The position numbers and the translations under genes are program-made. DNA of 64,000 nt from Multifurca ochricompacta (lineage: Eukaryota; Basidiomycota; Agaricomycetes; Russulales; Russulaceae), in assembly GCA_022496185.1 (NCBI GenBank), contig WTXG01000009.1, positions 496,001 to 560,000 of the forward strand, read 5' to 3'. A model generated the notes under the pieces. The model saw only the letters and a program-made list of their open reading frames with translations. It ran no database searches and was not told the origin of the DNA. Shown in pieces: positions 1 to 13,950 of the stretch (position 1 is its first letter; each line of letters opens with the position of its first letter).

Positions 1-2304
1 AAGGAGCTAACAAGGGCTAGATCAGAACCGACCTTTCAATGAGTAAAGATCATTATACCTTCAGCAAGAACACGGCGGAGTACGCTGTCATGACTGTGAT
101 GGAATCCTGTCCGTAACGCTAGAACACTGTGAGCATTTTATCCCGGAAGCACAAAGCGTAATTTGACTCACGAGCATGCTCATTGACGCAAAATCGTGCG
201 AAACAATGTATAGATTCTCCTTGGCGCTTGTGTAGCAGGCTGATAATGCCTGTACACTGGGTGTCGAGCGACTAGACTGCTCTTAGTCAGTTTTCGGATC
301 AGAGGAGAATGGAACACGGAAATTTACGGGAGACATAGCCGCTTGGATACCGAAACTGTTCAAAAACAACCGTACATGCAGTCGGAAGAAGCTGAGGAAC
401 GACATGTGAAACGATTCGCCGTTTGCCCGCCGCATTTCGTGATGCCATGTATCCATCCATTGAGTTAGTTTGCCATTGCAATTGCGCAGTAGGACCTCTT
501 TATTGACGTCAGTATGGGCAGCACCTGGGATGCCCTTATGTAAATAGAAGACGTCGGTCGTTTCCGCCTAGCCCAAACGAAGATTAAGAAAGGTCAGGTG
601 GGAGTCATTGTCACTCACGGCGATCCGCCGCAGTTGAACGAAAGCGGCAACGATCACATCCTCCGGACGAATTGGCAATCCGCCTTCTTCATGCCAGTTA
701 GCCGAATGTCGGACCAAGTCATCCTGAAAGAAGCCATGAGACTAAATCACCCGATGTCGATGTTGAATGGAAACCCACCTCCGGAAGCATCCACTGACGT
801 CCGGTTTGCATGCTAAGGCTCCGGTCGTGCACGAACAACACGAGGTAGGTGCGCTCACGGTTGCGGCGCTCCTGGAGTTGCAATTCTGTCTCGTTTGGGG
901 GTGGTGGCGAGACATACCGGTTAAGGCCTAACTCAACAGCCATACGGCAAGCCTGCACAAGTTATTACTACTAGCAGGCCTCGATATTGGGAAAGATCAC
1001 TCACCAGGCCTATGTACATCCATGTTCGCTACGACCTCTGAGTCAAGTATTTATCTGGATCGAACTGAGGCACTTACAGTATCCTCTGGCTCTTTCCAGT
1101 AGGTAAGGCAAGCGAAGGCTTGGACCACCTCGACAGACTTCCAGTTCTCCGCAAAGGCACGCACAGCAAACTCATGAGCGAGCTTCTGACATGGTTTGAA
1201 AGACTCGGGTTTGAAGAATTTGCATCCGGCCATTATTAAAATGGTGAAGAGGAAAGGAGATTTTGAGCGAACGTAATCGGGGGTGTGCAGAGCGGGATCG
1301 AAAAGGTTCACGAAGGGATTGAGCCGCAAGAATACGAGGTCAAACAAAACTTTGGCGTTCGATTCATCCAAGACGCCAGCAGCGACGGGGTCTTTCAGAG
1401 GGGGAAGTGTGGAGGAAGTTGGTGCTTGTGAGGAAGTAGTTGAATTAGACCGATCCGATCGAATAGATGCGATGGGAGTTTCGTGTGAGGGATTGAGAAT
1501 GGTCTTAAAAAAGGAATGGCGCTGATTCTCTCTACGGATGAGATCCGCGGGGAACATGCCGTCTTGCTTTCCTTCACTTTCATTGTCTTCCTCGTCCGTG
1601 GCGGATCGCAGTTTAGGATCAGCTCGGTCATCTCCGTCGAAGTGAGTAGGTACGTTGAGGGGAGGGAGGTCGGTTGAGTAAGGACCGGGAGAACGGCCTT
1701 CGCCACGTCGTACACGCCAGTCGGTTGGAGACATGGAGGAGGAAGAAGACTCAAGGGTTTGAGATTTCAACTTGGCATTGTTAAGACCCTTCTCGAGGCG
1801 CCTCAACATCTTGGAAGCTTCAGATAGCCTGGACATTTGGATGAGAAAAACCTGCAAGGTAGGTAGAATCGAACCAACTTTGAGCCTGGTTTTCGGCCGC
1901 GTCTGTGTCTCTCGAAGATGCACCTGGGAAGTGGGCGTAAAGGATGATGGGGCGAAGAAAGCAAAGGAAAAAAAAAACGTACTCAACACCGGTACGCCTA
2001 CATCGTTGACAGGGTTGAGAACTGTCTTCTGCACCGACACATTTCATCTGAACAGCGAGCGATGATGAAAACCGAATCTATGGATGCGACAAGGACGATA
2101 CAAACTTTGGCGGCGCGGCATACAGTGCAAGCGCGAGCGCCTCTGACGACCGGGGTCTTGCCGCTTTAGGGGGAGGGGGGAGAAGGGAGAAAAGAAAGCA
2201 ATGAGGGAATGAATAGTGGACGAAAGGAGGTATGGAACATACGAAGACTTTGCTTGTTGATCCTCCTGATGGTCAGCGGAAGCTGTATCTTGAGGGGAAT
2301 TCAT
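1..2304 (-). CDS. Zn(II)2Cys6 fungal transcription factor, 3' end outside window
   Basis: Start ATG at 2304. Exons join to give a short N-terminus, then a complete binuclear zinc cluster: CTVCRAAKMKC, a nine-residue spacer, CQRC and VEC, followed by the basic linker FERHRRGRKPGSK and a short coiled-coil dimerisation segment (LSEASKMLRRLEKGL). A roughly 150-residue low-complexity stretch leads into a fungal-specific middle homology domain (VFLRLNPFVNLFDPALHTP, then ACRMAVELGLNRY). The reading stays open through several GT-AG introns, one of 50 nt inside the linker/coiled-coil region, and leaves the window at base 1, so the C-terminus is missing. Family knowledge: nuclear DNA-binding regulator, usually binding CGG-type half sites as a dimer. 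The regulated pathway cannot be told from the sequence. No frame break was noticed in this gene. Confidence 0.85.
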
Positions 2305-2542
2305 GATTGGGAATGAAAGATTAGCCGGAAGTGTGACTGCCGGCAATAAAAGGGTAGAAAGGTAAGTGGGAGCGAGGTGAGAAAGGAAAGATTGAAAACC
2401 TGAGACGTCTCGGGAGGAAGCGGTAAAGTAGTAGTTGAAAGATGAAGGTCAAAGGGTCGGCCGGGACGGAAGACCAAACGAGACCCGACCAAGTAACCGA
2501 TTGACCAGTAGAGAAAAGAGGAGAAGGGGGAGGGAAAAAGGA

Positions 2543-2579
2543 ACGAGACGAGACGAGACGAGACGAAGACGAAGACGAA
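2543..2579. repeat. (GAGAC)n then (GAAGAC)n microsatellite
   Basis: About four copies of ACGAG/GAGAC followed by copies of GAAGAC, read directly. It lies about 240 bp upstream of the transcription factor start, so it may be in its promoter or 5' UTR. Confidence 0.85.
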
Positions 2580-3385
2580 ACCACCCGTGACCGACCACCG
2601 ACCACTGACCACTGAGCAGACAGCAGCAAAGCAAAGGGCAAAGGCGGCAACGGCAACAAGCGCTATCCTCCAACCGACCGGCCAATTTTCCCTTTCAAGT
2701 TACCGGCCGGCTCCTTTTTTTAATTTTATTTATTTATTTACTTTTGTTTTTTCCTTCCTCCTTCTCTCCCTCCCTCCTTCCTCGACCCATCCATCTCCAC
2801 CTATATTTTCTTATTTTTATTTTTTTTCCTTTCAAATAAATATCCAATCTTTTCTTCTCTAACTTCGTCGCTTCGCTTTCTCAGTCTCAGTCAGGTCAAT
2901 CATAATGCCGACCGGTCCCCGGTCCCGGCCACGCGGTCATACCTCGATTCCGCGGCCGGCGACCTGCCGCGGTTATTACCATGTGTAAGATGACCGATAT
3001 CGAGATGCGATCGCGGCTCATTACTATAGTAGTCCCATCTCGCTAAATCATTCCCCTCGTCCTCCACCCATTAAAAAAAATTAAATTTACACTCAGCACA
3101 CCAGCGACAATACAATCAACGCCATCATCAGACCCTATTCATTCAGCAACTTTTAACTGTCTGCGGGACTGTGGGACATTGTCGATCTGTTGGTTTTGAA
3201 GCGGAGATATGATAATGATTCAATCATTTTTTATCAAAACTTTAATTAATACATGTCAATGACGGGATTGTTAGTGGTAGCCGTGCCGTGGCGTATCGTA
3301 GTGTATAGCGTATAGTGATCACAGTGTTGCGGGTGCTATCGCCACGGATGGCAGTCCAGTATAAGCATGACACCAACATCAAGAC

Positions 3386-3410
3386 CAACAACAACAACAA
3401 CAACACCAGA
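3386..3410. repeat. (AAC)n microsatellite
   Basis: Six or so AAC trinucleotides in a row in intergenic DNA, read directly. Confidence 0.8.
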
Positions 3411-4468
3411 ACTAACAATATAGCAACACGATCGATCCGCATCCCGCCGGTCCTTAAAACAGTTGCCGGATGAACCAAAATAGGCCTCACGTGCATCCGT
3501 CAGTCAGCGGTCCCAACCCCGGCTTTTATTTATTCGATTCGATTCGGGTTCGGGTTTGATGGATGGTGGGTGGGTGGATGGAATAATGATGATGAATGAG
3601 TGGATGTGAATGATTCCCTCGATCTTTTGATGGGTCCTGACATCTCTCTTTAAACCGTCATAACCGCTCATATATTATATTATATTTTGCACAACAGCCT
3701 CAATTTACATCACGCCGATATATATAGTCCCATCAATTAGATTAGTTCTGTTCTCAATGATACGTTCCTCGCTTTCCCCCCTCACTTGAAGCTAGCAAAA
3801 ATGGGCGGCGAGTGAGAAATATGACCGCTCACTCAATACCAATACGATGACGGCCAAGCCTCATCATTCTGCTGCGCTGCCCGAATAGACGTAAACAACT
3901 TAAACTTTATTCAATGTCAGCAGGTCATCCAACAAATCCAGCGGTTATCTGTTGTTAGGCCGATCATCTGCACAAGATCGGTGATCTCGACTTTTGGCTT
4001 GCTCCCCCCCCCCTCCTCTCTCAACATGGGGTCGCGGTGTCATGGCAATCAACCATCACTCAAAAGATATTACAAGCTACCGTCGGCTAGAGACTCCGTT
4101 AGCAGGCGCCACTACTGGGTGGATAGGAGCATTGCCCGGTATTCATCTTCTGAGGGAGTATCTATCGTCTCGTTGTAATTGCACCGTATTCTTCGGAACT
4201 CGGGACCTGGCCGACCCAAAACCTTTCACTTAATAAGGGCTAATGTCCCTTCTGATGGCACACCGTTCGTGCATCGCTTGTACCTCAAATGCGGTGAAAT
4301 CTTACAACTAGACAGCGGGGAAGGTACGAACAGAATGCGTCAAAGCTATCGGGTAATATCGTGTTTTAATCATGACGGCATGCTGCAAGCGCGGGCGCGG
4401 GCGGATCGTACTCAGTCAGGAGGCCGAAGCTTCCCCCCCCCTCTCCCCAGTCCCAGTCCCAATGGAGT

Positions 4469-7400
4469 CTATTGCGTTCCCTGCCACTCATGACGCGTCT
4501 CGGTGTCAGCATGAGCTGCCATCTCCGAGTCCACAAGCATCGGTTCCCCTGTCAACCACTCGGCGGTACCGAACAGGGTCCGGCCAACATTGAGGAGACT
4601 CTCGAGGGTATCCACAAGACAAGCCAATACCTCGCCTTCCGCGGAAACATATATGTGTGACAACCCGAGCTCCCGCTGCGAACGACGCATGGACTGCGTG
4701 ATGTGAGAAATCAGCGTAGCGTGTGCGTACCGGGCAGACGGAAGAAATTGCGGCAAAGGCTGGCGTGCCCGGAAAGCTTGTTCACATGCATATAGCGAGA
4801 TGCATACGCAGGACACCTGAACAGTGGTCGTCCACGTCGAATTAATCGTGTACGTCAGAGGGAACGTCTGCGTACCAACTCGCGTCGGTCTTTTATGACC
4901 CTGGAAATGCTTTCTCGGATGGGAATGTGTTCCCTGATTTTGCGTAGACCGGTCATCACGTCAAGCATCACTTGCATAGAACCCAAAGCGTGACGGTACT
5001 GCAACATTGGTTTCTGGATCCAGGATCGATTTGAGGTCAATCAGTGTGCTCAGGTGAGGGGCCGGACACACACACAGGTAGGAGGCTCATTTCATTGCGC
5101 AGGGCGGTAATGAGACGCGACAATCGAATCAGAGAGTTGCGTATCTCAAGCTCAAGCCCCAACATTCGCCTCCTGTCTTCCGGGGTATATACCCGATTAC
5201 GTTTGAATAAGTCCCTGTTTTTATATAGTCAGGAGAACCCATCAATAGTGTCCTGTGTCCGTAAACATGCCGACTAAGCGTCAGGTACAGCTGACTCAAC
5301 AAGCCGAGAGTACGGCTCGTGTTTCGCAGGAACAGCACCTGGGCAGTGCGGTGAGCGAGAGATGAATGGTTGTGATTGGATATAGGCTTACTCTGCAGTG
5401 TCTTGGGAAAACGAACGTATTCATCGCTAGGGCTGCCAACACCCCAGCGGCAATCATTGCCGCTCTCCACATTGCGAGAGCTGCGCGGTGTCAGGTTGGG
5501 TGTATATGAGGAAGTTGGGATACGCACTAATGATTTGCGTGTCGGAATTCGCATCGAGATAACGGGAAAATACAATCGGGGGCAGGGTCACGGATCTGCA
5601 TTCATTATGGAAAGCTGTAATGTATTGCGAACGAACTCACGCAACAACGCCCAGGGAAGACAATTCTGTTCTTGTGATCAACCAACTGATCGGCAAGTCA
5701 GCGAGCTACAGCCATTTGAGATAGACATTCTTAAAGGGCTACTTGACTCGTACGAACCGTCACCATCACCACGAGGCCATACGGATTTGTACGACATATC
5801 AGCCAGGTCTGCGATGCAACATGATGGATGATGGTTGGATGGAGAAACATGACTGTGGGTCATCAGAGATCACTCACGAGGTACGCGTACACAGCTCCCA
5901 ACATTGTACCAGTCTAGGCAATTGGTATGCGTAAGAGACTAAATAAATGATGAAGTTCAGACGCACGATGCGAAGGTACGCTACACGCCACGTTGCGCCA
6001 GTATTCGTTTCAGTACCCAAACGTAGCTGATAATCATCCATTGCCCATGTGCCTGAGTAAACCATCTTTGACCTTTAGACGAAAATAAAGGGGATGCATT
6101 TCTTAGAAAACTCAGATCCTACCTGGACTTCCCAAAGGCAGAAAAGCGGGTAGACTCAGAAGCGCCACACCAAGTGAGTTCTTTATGGCATGTTGCAAAT
6201 GACTAGAGTGCGCAACAGCCCGGGCGCATGAAGCAAAAAGAACTCGGAGGCGAATCATTCTAGGCCCATAGATGATATTGCGAATATATAAGAGTGGCTT
6301 AGCGGATTTGGGGCCAGAAGTTCGGGACATCGTAGCAGATGAAGTAGTTTCTCTCCACCTCGCCAACTCCGAAAGACCTTCCCGGGCCTCGCTATACTCA
6401 ACCTATGTTCCTCGAAGCATTCTGGGTCGTTGCCATCGGGCATCACACTGTCATCGTCGATTATGGCGGGAGGAGCAATCCCCAACCACGCCAGGGAAAG
6501 ACGAGGGTACCATAAGCGAGTGCGGGAGGCGTCGTGAAGCGAAATAATTTTATTGGCGATAAGCAGCGCGTGATGCATCTCGTCAGCCATCTGGACACGA
6601 CGTTATTGTCGGTTTCTCGTGTGTTCAAAAGGTAGTGACATACTTCTATTAGCGAGACAAAGAAGAGGGAGTGAACCGATGCTTCCACCGTCGTTCCAAC
6701 ATTTTCATTTTTTGGCGCATTCTCATTCAAATGTTGGAATACACCGGCCAACTCCTTCCTTGCAGCAACTCGTGCTTGGTCAAGTCGATGCGATATCTGA
6801 TTCGTTGTCTCCTTTTCTGGAGGATTTGGCCACGATGGGTTGTCTGTGCGCTCAAACACATACAACAATGTACCCTCAATGTGTTTCATTGACGCTAAAA
6901 TGATCTGCCCAAGGATTATCGCCGGCGTCGTAGTTGGGTGTGACGGGCATTTTGTATGACTTGTTTTGGCGCGTGAGCTACCCCACGATAATTCCCTGCG
7001 AGTGTTTTCCACGACTCGAATGAGAGGCTTGATGGATTCAACTGGGAAGTGCTCAGAAATTTTGAAACGACGTGAGTTGAAGAGCCTACCACTTATTCGA
7101 CCCAGCCGAAGTTCAAAAGCGGCTATCGAATAGGCCAAGTCCAATTGAATGGATTCCGTGAGCAACTCGTCGAGAAGCTTTTGCTGACGAGAGGCAGTGC
7201 CCAAGGGCCCATCCTCGCCTTTTGAATCAGTTCTCGAAGTCTCATCCATAGATATGAGAAGGCATTCATGAAGCTTCGAGAATGCGTTGGCGATTTTTCG
7301 CGCAAAGTGAGTCGAAAACCAACGCAAGAGGAGCAAATCGCTGACGAGGCACATAAATGCAGCCGATAATGTGATCCAAACAAAGTAAGTGGCAGCCCGT

Positions 7401-7958
7401 ACAGAGCCCTGCCCATGACGGGTTTAGCCTATGAGCGTGTAGGCCATAATCGATGTTTACAGACATTCGTTACATCAGCATTGGTAGCCAGAAGCCAAAT
7501 GGATACAAAACATGAAATACGAGCAGACAGCTGCAGTCGAGGTAAACGGCTTTTAGCCCATCCAGCTGGAATTGTATTAGTAAAGATGCAAGGATTGGGG
7601 AGCGCTGTTAAGCGCTGCTCACCTAAGAAGGTTATGAAAACGAGGAAAACGGCGGGTATCACCCTTGATGACGCCGTCTGATCAGCCGTAAAGAGGCGAT
7701 GTACCTCGCTAAAGTAGAGATACCTATTCCAAAGAGTGCCCCGGTAATATTGAGAATGGTGGCCTCCAGATGCTGAGCGAGCGATTCTTGAGCGGAGAAA
7801 ACGAGCTCCTTCAGTGTGAGGATCAAAAAGGCCGAAGGACCTCCAAAGCGAGACCAGGGTTTAACGACGAGAGCAAGACAACATAAAAAGGTTGAAAGCA
7901 ATCTAGCAAGGACACGACGTGTAAAGAATATGGAAATCCGATTCGAGATGAGGGTCAT
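4469..7958 (-). CDS. aromatic acid exporter (ArAE/BRE4-like) family membrane protein
   Basis: Around a dozen exons give roughly 900 residues. The N-terminus has hydrophobic segments and the family stretch ITGALFGIGISTLARYIAS, then AGWAKSRLPRLQLSARISCF. A long cytosolic middle region follows, then a second membrane block (GVALLSLPAFLP, HGQWMIISYVWVL, TNTGATWRVAYLR, TWLICRTNPYGLVVMVT, ASVTLPPIVFSRYL, NTFVFPRHCRVLFLRNTSRT) and a soluble C-terminus (VMTGLRKIREHIP, RARQPLPQFLPSARY). This is the fungal 'putative ER transporter, 6TM N-terminal' family related to fusaric-acid-resistance and brefeldin A sensitivity proteins; the substrate is unknown. Start chosen at 7958, the first ATG before the conserved part. 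The frame is broken twice by one missing base: near 7691 (after YIAS) and near 6011 (between YVWVL and ETNTGATW). One exon join around 6200-6300 is unresolved. It diverges from the myosin gene with 185 bp between starts. Confidence 0.75.
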
Positions 7959-8143
7959 TGAAGGCGTAGAGGTGTGAATGCTTAATTGACGACAATGGCA
8001 CGCACGGGCATTTAGTTGAGTCGACGCTCCCGCCGCTCCTCTCAATTCGTTCTTGGTGCGAGATCAGGTGGCCGTGAGAATGTCCGGGGATTAATTTACC
8101 AATAAATAAATGACAGCAGTCTTCACGACAATCCGCCTGACCC

Positions 8144-11100
8144 ATGGCAGAAAACATCTACAGCAAGGGAACCAGGGTCTGGTTCACCGATAAAGAACAG
8201 GGATGGATTTCAGCTGAGGTCACAAATCTAGTCAGGGGATTTGACGACAAAATCAAGCTCATATTCCTTGATGACCGAGGAAAGGTGGGCCGAGCGTCTG
8301 TTGTTTTTATCACTGACACAAGCTCTGACGGATTTGAATCGGTTTCCAGGAAATTATCATCGATACTACTGCTAGGGCTATCAGAGATGGCCAGGATGAC
8401 CTTCCGCCTTTACGAAATCCTCCTCTATTGGAGACAGCTGATGACCTAGCTACCCTATCGCATCTTAATGAACCCTCAGGTGCGTTTCACTTGTCCTAAT
8501 ATTGTTCGCTGCCTTTAATTTCCGTTCAGTTCTTCACACAATTCGAAACCGCTATGCACAGCATAGTATTTACACCTATAGTGGCATTGTTTTGATTGCC
8601 ATGAACCCTTTTCAGCGCGTCACTCAATATAGTCCCGAAATCATCCAGGCGTACAGTGGGCGAAGGCGAGGGGAGCTTGAGCCTCACCTATTTGCTATCG
8701 CAGAGGACGCATATACGGCTATGAGGAAGGAGGGAGTTGGCCAGACAATCATTGTTTCTGGAGAGAGGTATGTCGTACCATTATGCTTAGAATTCAAGTT
8801 GATCAGTTATCTTAGTGGTGCGGGGAAGACCGAATCTGTGAGTGTCCTGACACGCAGTAATCTTACCTGGGCCCTCAATGTTAGGCAGGCGAAGTACATT
8901 ATGCGTTACCTTGCATCTATTAACCCCCCTGACTCGAACGCAAAAACAAAAACAAAGCTTTCTTTAGACGAATCAAGTGAGGTCGAACGTCAAATCCTGG
9001 CTACCAATCCCGTCCTGGAGGCGTTTGGTAATGCAAAGACTACACGTAATGACAACTCATCCCGGTTTGGCAAGTATATCCAGGTTCGTTTCCAAGTGGC
9101 CCGCGTGATTTGCATGTAGATCTTTCCACGTAGATCCTCTTTGACGGAAAGCAAGAGATTGTCGGCGCACGAATACGTACTTACCTCTTGGAGCGTTCCC
9201 GCATTGTCTTCCAGCCTCTGACAGAACGCAATTATCATATCTTCTATCAACTTTGCGCCGGCGCACCTCTGAAAGAACGCAAGGACCTCGGCCTGGACAC
9301 CGACATCTCCAAATTTCACTATCTGAGGCAAGGAGGCTCTCAGTCTACCCCCGTACCCGGTGTCGACGATGCGGAAGAGTTTCGAGCAACTCAGCATGCC
9401 CTCTCAACTATCGGTATCTCAGTCGAACAGCAGTGGGCTGTCTTCCGCCTCCTATCCGCCCTTCTTCATCTCGGCAATGTCAAGATCACCCAGTTGCGGT
9501 CGGACGCTGCCATAGACGATAACGACCCAGAGCTACTACTGGCTACGCGTTTTCTGGGCATTGACAAGGCGGAGTTCAAGAAATGGACTGTCAAGAAGCA
9601 AATCACCACACGGTCTGAGAAGATCGTAACAGCTCTGAATGCTGCACAGGCGACTGTTGTCCGCGACTCTGTTGCAAAATTCGTGTATGTCTGTCTATTC
9701 GAGTGGCTCGTTGCCATTGTCAACGAGAGCTTGGCCGGAGAAAACGGTGAGGCAGAGAAACGTGCCGAGATGTTTATCGGTGTCCTCGACATTTACGGTT
9801 TTGAGCACTTTCAAAAGGTAATGGTGCCGGGTGACCCATATGTATGATGGTTTGTAACGAGTCCCATTTTCAGAACTCTTTTGAACAGTTCAGCATCAAT
9901 TATGCAAACGAGAAGCTGCAGCAGGAGGTTTGTGGAATTCTTTTGGTTGTCTCACATCACCTTACCGATTGTGTAGTTCAATGCGCACGTCTTCAAACTT
10001 GAACAAGAGGAATATGTCAAGGAAGAGATCAACTGGACATTCATCGAATTTCGGATAACCAGCCTTGCATTGACGTTATTGAGGGCAGGCTGGGCGTACT
10101 GGCGCTCTTGGACGAAGAGTCGCGTCTCCCAGCCGGCACCGATGCGTCATTCCTTCAGAAGCTCTACGCTCAAATTGCAAAACCAGGGACGAAGGACGTT
10201 TTTAAGAAGCCTCGATTTGGCAACACGGCTTTCACCATCGCGCACTATGCTCTCGACGTCACCTATGAAGCTGAAGGCTTCTTGGAGAAGAATCGTGACA
10301 CCGTTCCCGACGAGCACATGAATCTTCTAGCATCAACGAAGAACAAATTCCTTCGGGAAGTTCTCGACGCCGCCTTGGCCTCGACCAAGCCTCCAGAAAG
10401 CCCTATGCCCAATTCTCCAGCCGTATCGGATGCAAGCGGGGCTTCTCGTCGACAGTCACTCATCCCTGATCCAGGTCGTACATCCTTGGTGAATTCAGCA
10501 ACGTCTAAACGTCCCGGCGCGGCTGCCCGGAAACCCACGCAGGCCTCCATTTTCAAGGCCTCCTTGGCCAACTTAATGGACACACTGAGTATTACAAATG
10601 TCCACTATATTCGTTGCATCAAACCAAATGAACAAAAGGAGGCTTGGAAGTTCGTCCCCCAGCAAGTTTTGAGCCAACTTCGTGCTTGCGGTGTACTTGA
10701 GACTATACGAATCAGCTGTGCTGGCTACCCTACGCGATGGACATACGAGGAGTTCGCTGAGCGGTTTGGGTTGTCCCCTCGTTTTAAATTTCCGCGCATG
10801 ACCTACAGTTTGCAGGTATTACATGCTCGTACCGTCTTCTCAGTGGGGTCCGATGATCCAGAAACTGGAGCTGAATGCGCTGTGTTCGATTATCCTTGAG
10901 AAAACGATCAACGATCCAGATAAATATCAGAACGGGAAGACTAAGATCTTTTTCCGTGCGGGCATGCTCGCCGCGTTGGAAACCCTACGTGCTGACAGGC
11001 TCAATGCTATGGTTACCGTGGTCCAAAAGAATATGCGGCGGCACATGGCCGTGAAGCGCTACCGTGAGATGCGGGCTGCTGCCATTAGGATTCAAACGTG

Positions 11101-13766
11101 GTGGCGGGGAATCATGGCCAAGCGTTTGATGGCTCAGGTTCGTCGGGAGACTGCCGCTATCCGGTTCCAGAAGGCCGCGCGGCGATACATACAAAGGAAG
11201 CGCTTCACGGAGACTCGAACAGCTGTCATCCGCTTCCAGAGCCGTACGTGTAATATTTGCACCATTCTCGTTGGTGCTGATCTCGAAAAATCTATGCAGG
11301 AATCCGGGGGGTTCAAGCCCGTCGTGCCTACAAAGAACGCCGACAAGCTCACGCGACTACACTTTTGCAGAGCCTGTTCCGTGGGGTGTATGTCGCCATG
11401 CATATTCCCATCGATTATACTCATAGCATATATAGACTTATTCGGAGAACTTTCCGTTCGGATGTCCACCACGTCATCTATTTGCAATCTTGCATCCGCA
11501 GGAGGTTGGCACGCAAGCAACTCAAAGCCCTCAAAGCCGAGGCCCGTTCGGTCACTAAGTTTAAGGAGATCTCTTACCGTTTGGAGAATAAGGTCGTTGA
11601 ACTCACGCAAACGCTACAGAAGCGGACAGAAGAGAAGAATGAAGTAGCCGCTAAGCTCGCCGCGATTGAACTGCAGCTCAAGTCATGGATGAATCGGCAT
11701 GAGGAGGTCGATGCACGTTCCAAGCAGCTCGCCTCAGATCTTGCTGTGTCCCAGACAGAACTCACTCGCCGCGACGAACTTCTCCGCCAAAAGGAAGCTA
11801 TCGAAAAGCGCCTTGAGGAAGCTATTTCCGTTGTTCAAGAGCGGGACCAAACAATCCGTAAACTTGAGAGGACTTGATGCGCCAGGCCGCAGAATTGGAG
11901 TCACGGGCTAAGCAAGTCGACAGCATACCTGTCCGCACTGCAGAGGACAGCTCTGTCATCCTCACCCTGAAGAACGAAGTTAGCAGCCTCCGCGAGCAGC
12001 TTAACCGCGCACATGCCCTTCAGTCCCTCACTCGCGGCGCGCGGGACCCGCCTGTATCTCCTACATTTGCACCGACCCTGCGTCACGTAGAAAATGCTGC
12101 AGCCGAAGATACACAAGGCGTAAATGGTGGTTATCCCACTGTCATAAGGCACCAACGACGGCACAGCTCCGCTGGTGTCTATGCGCTAGGTGGACACGAC
12201 AGCAGCCGTACCTCTGTGGATGAATTGATGTCGTATGTGAAACGTACCCAAGCTGCGAATCCGCGTGCAGTTTCTGTAGCATACAACGGAGAGGAAGGAA
12301 TGCCGCGCTTCCGTGGTGGGAACGGCCTGTCGGATATTCATGATGACCCCGCAGAAGAGAAGATCCGTCTTCTCCAGGACATCCGCAATCTAGACGAGGA
12401 TGTCTTGGAAGGTCTCATCAAAGGTCTTAAGATTCCCCTTCCAAGCCTGACAAACCCATCAGCTGTGAAGGAGATCCTATTCCCCGCAAACCTCATCAGC
12501 TTGGTCACCAATGAGATGTGGAAGTATGGTCTGATACCCGAGAGCGAACGGTTCCTGGCGAATGTCATGCAGACTATTCAGGGCCATGTGATGGCAAGTA
12601 TTCCCTAGCTCTGTGCTCGTGTACATTCATCTTACACCTCCACAGACCTTCACTGGCGAAGATTCCATAATTCCGGGTATATTCTGGTTGTCAAATGTCC
12701 ACGAAATGCTCTCTTTCATCTGCGTTGCCGAGTCAGATATGCTGCAGGGTATTGGCCCTGGTGAGGAGAATGCTGTGCGCCCATTCGACTGGTCCGACTA
12801 TGAGCGCCTGGTATCCGTTGTGAAACACGATTTGGACAGTCTGGAGTACAACATATACCATACATGGATGACAGAGACGAAGAAGAAGCTCACAAAAATG
12901 GTTGTTCCCGCCCTCATTGAGAGCCAGTCCTTACCAGGCTTCATCGCAAGCGATGGGGGAGGACGGCTGTTCAATCGCGTCTTTAATTCAAATAGCCAGC
13001 CGGCGTTTAGCATGGATGACATTCTCAACTTGCTGAACAAAGTTTGGAAGAGTCTGAAGAGCTATTATATGGAGGAGAGCGTCGTGCAGCAGGTTGTGAC
13101 CGAACTTCTCAAGCTTATTGGGGTGACAAGCTTTAATGACCTTCTCATGCGAAGAAATTTCTCCTCCTGGAAGCGCGGTAGAGTTTCTTCCTTGGATTTC
13201 TCAATTTCCTTGGGTCTTGCTGATCACATTCGATGCAGCCATGCAAATCCAGTATAATATCACACGGATAGAAGAATGGTGCAAGTCACACGACATGCCG
13301 GAAGGCACATTGCAGTTGGAGCACTTGATGCAAGCAACAAAGCTGTTGCAACTCAAGAAGGTCAGCGACTTCCCGAGCGTTGTCATTATTTGTGCTCACG
13401 AGTTGTATAGGCAACTGCTGAGGACATTGAGATCATCTACGACGTCTGCTGGATGCTGAGCCCCATGCAAATCCAACGCATGTGTACCAATTATTACGTT
13501 GCTGACTATGAGGTATTGACAAGCTTATTATCGCCGGGAGATCTTTTGCTCATAGAAGTTTAGAATCCTATTTCCCCAGAGATTTACGCATCGTCGCATC
13601 ACGCGTCATTGCGAACGACCGGAACGACCATCTTTTGTTACCCGAGGCAGAAGAAGTTGGCCCATACGAGCTACCTTTACCCCGGGAGGTGAACGGGCTT
13701 GAGACATATGTGCCTGCATACCTTAATGTCTCTCATCTTCGTCGACTTGCCGCGCTGGTCGCATGA
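8144..13766 (+). CDS. myo2: class V myosin heavy chain
   Basis: Actin-based motor for polarised transport of vesicles and organelles. In order: N-terminal SH3-like segment ([18 protein letters not shown]), motor with P-loop [10 protein letters not shown], switch I region [18 protein letters not shown], switch [10 protein letters not shown], actin-binding part ending [13 protein letters not shown], about six IQ motifs (near 11000-11540), coiled coil (near 11550-11950), a linker, and a C-terminal dilute (DIL) cargo domain ([14 protein letters not shown] onward). Exons join cleanly at GT-AG sites and at one GC-AG intron (12594-12645). Three one-base losses interrupt otherwise perfect homology: TTT at 10049-10051 before [11 protein letters not shown], near 11868 between RKLE and EDLMRQ, and TTT at 13583-13585 in NPISPEILRIVAS. 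The product would be about 1,550-1,600 residues, normal for the class. Stop TGA at 13764-13766. Confidence 0.95.
12594..12645 (+). other. GC-AG intron in the myosin V gene
   Basis: Joining HVM to [14 protein letters not shown] needs a phase 0 donor reading GCAAGT and the acceptor CCACAG. The GCAAGT donor is the usual form of GC-AG introns, and the joined protein matches the start of the DIL domain. Confidence 0.8.
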
Positions 13767-13950
13767 AACACTTGGGATACCGCTGCTATTGCATACTTAC
13801 CGGTGCTGTCATTGCTAATGCTATTTACGATATACCTCACAATGTTTACACTAAGAAAAGTGATTGATTTGATGGAACCAGTAATCGTTTGTAAAATTTT
13901 AACACTGTTTACACATCTGCACCGTTAGGCGAGAATATCTACGAACAATC

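Larger units (their letters stand above)
2305..4468. other. gene-free stretch, promoter of the Zn2Cys6 gene and 3' flank of the next gene
   Basis: About 2.2 kb with no exon-like open frame that I can support. The part next to 2304 is pyrimidine-rich on the minus strand and probably holds the 5' UTR and promoter of the transcription factor. It contains a GAGAC/GAAGAC microsatellite and an AAC microsatellite, listed separately. Short open frames here have no recognisable composition or family match and look like chance. Confidence 0.6.

Noticed and set aside
2321..2862. Several overlapping frames upstream of the Zn2Cys6 gene
   Set aside because: Low-complexity pyrimidine-rich leader/promoter DNA; no conserved residues and frames overlap each other on both strands.
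11901..12164. Cys-rich minus-strand frame opposite the myosin coiled coil
   Set aside because: No spacing of a known zinc motif and fully inside a real plus-strand exon.
8144..13766. Myosin V as a pseudogene
   Set aside because: All three breaks are single homopolymer losses in otherwise fully conserved sequence with intact splice sites; the same signature hits many other genes.
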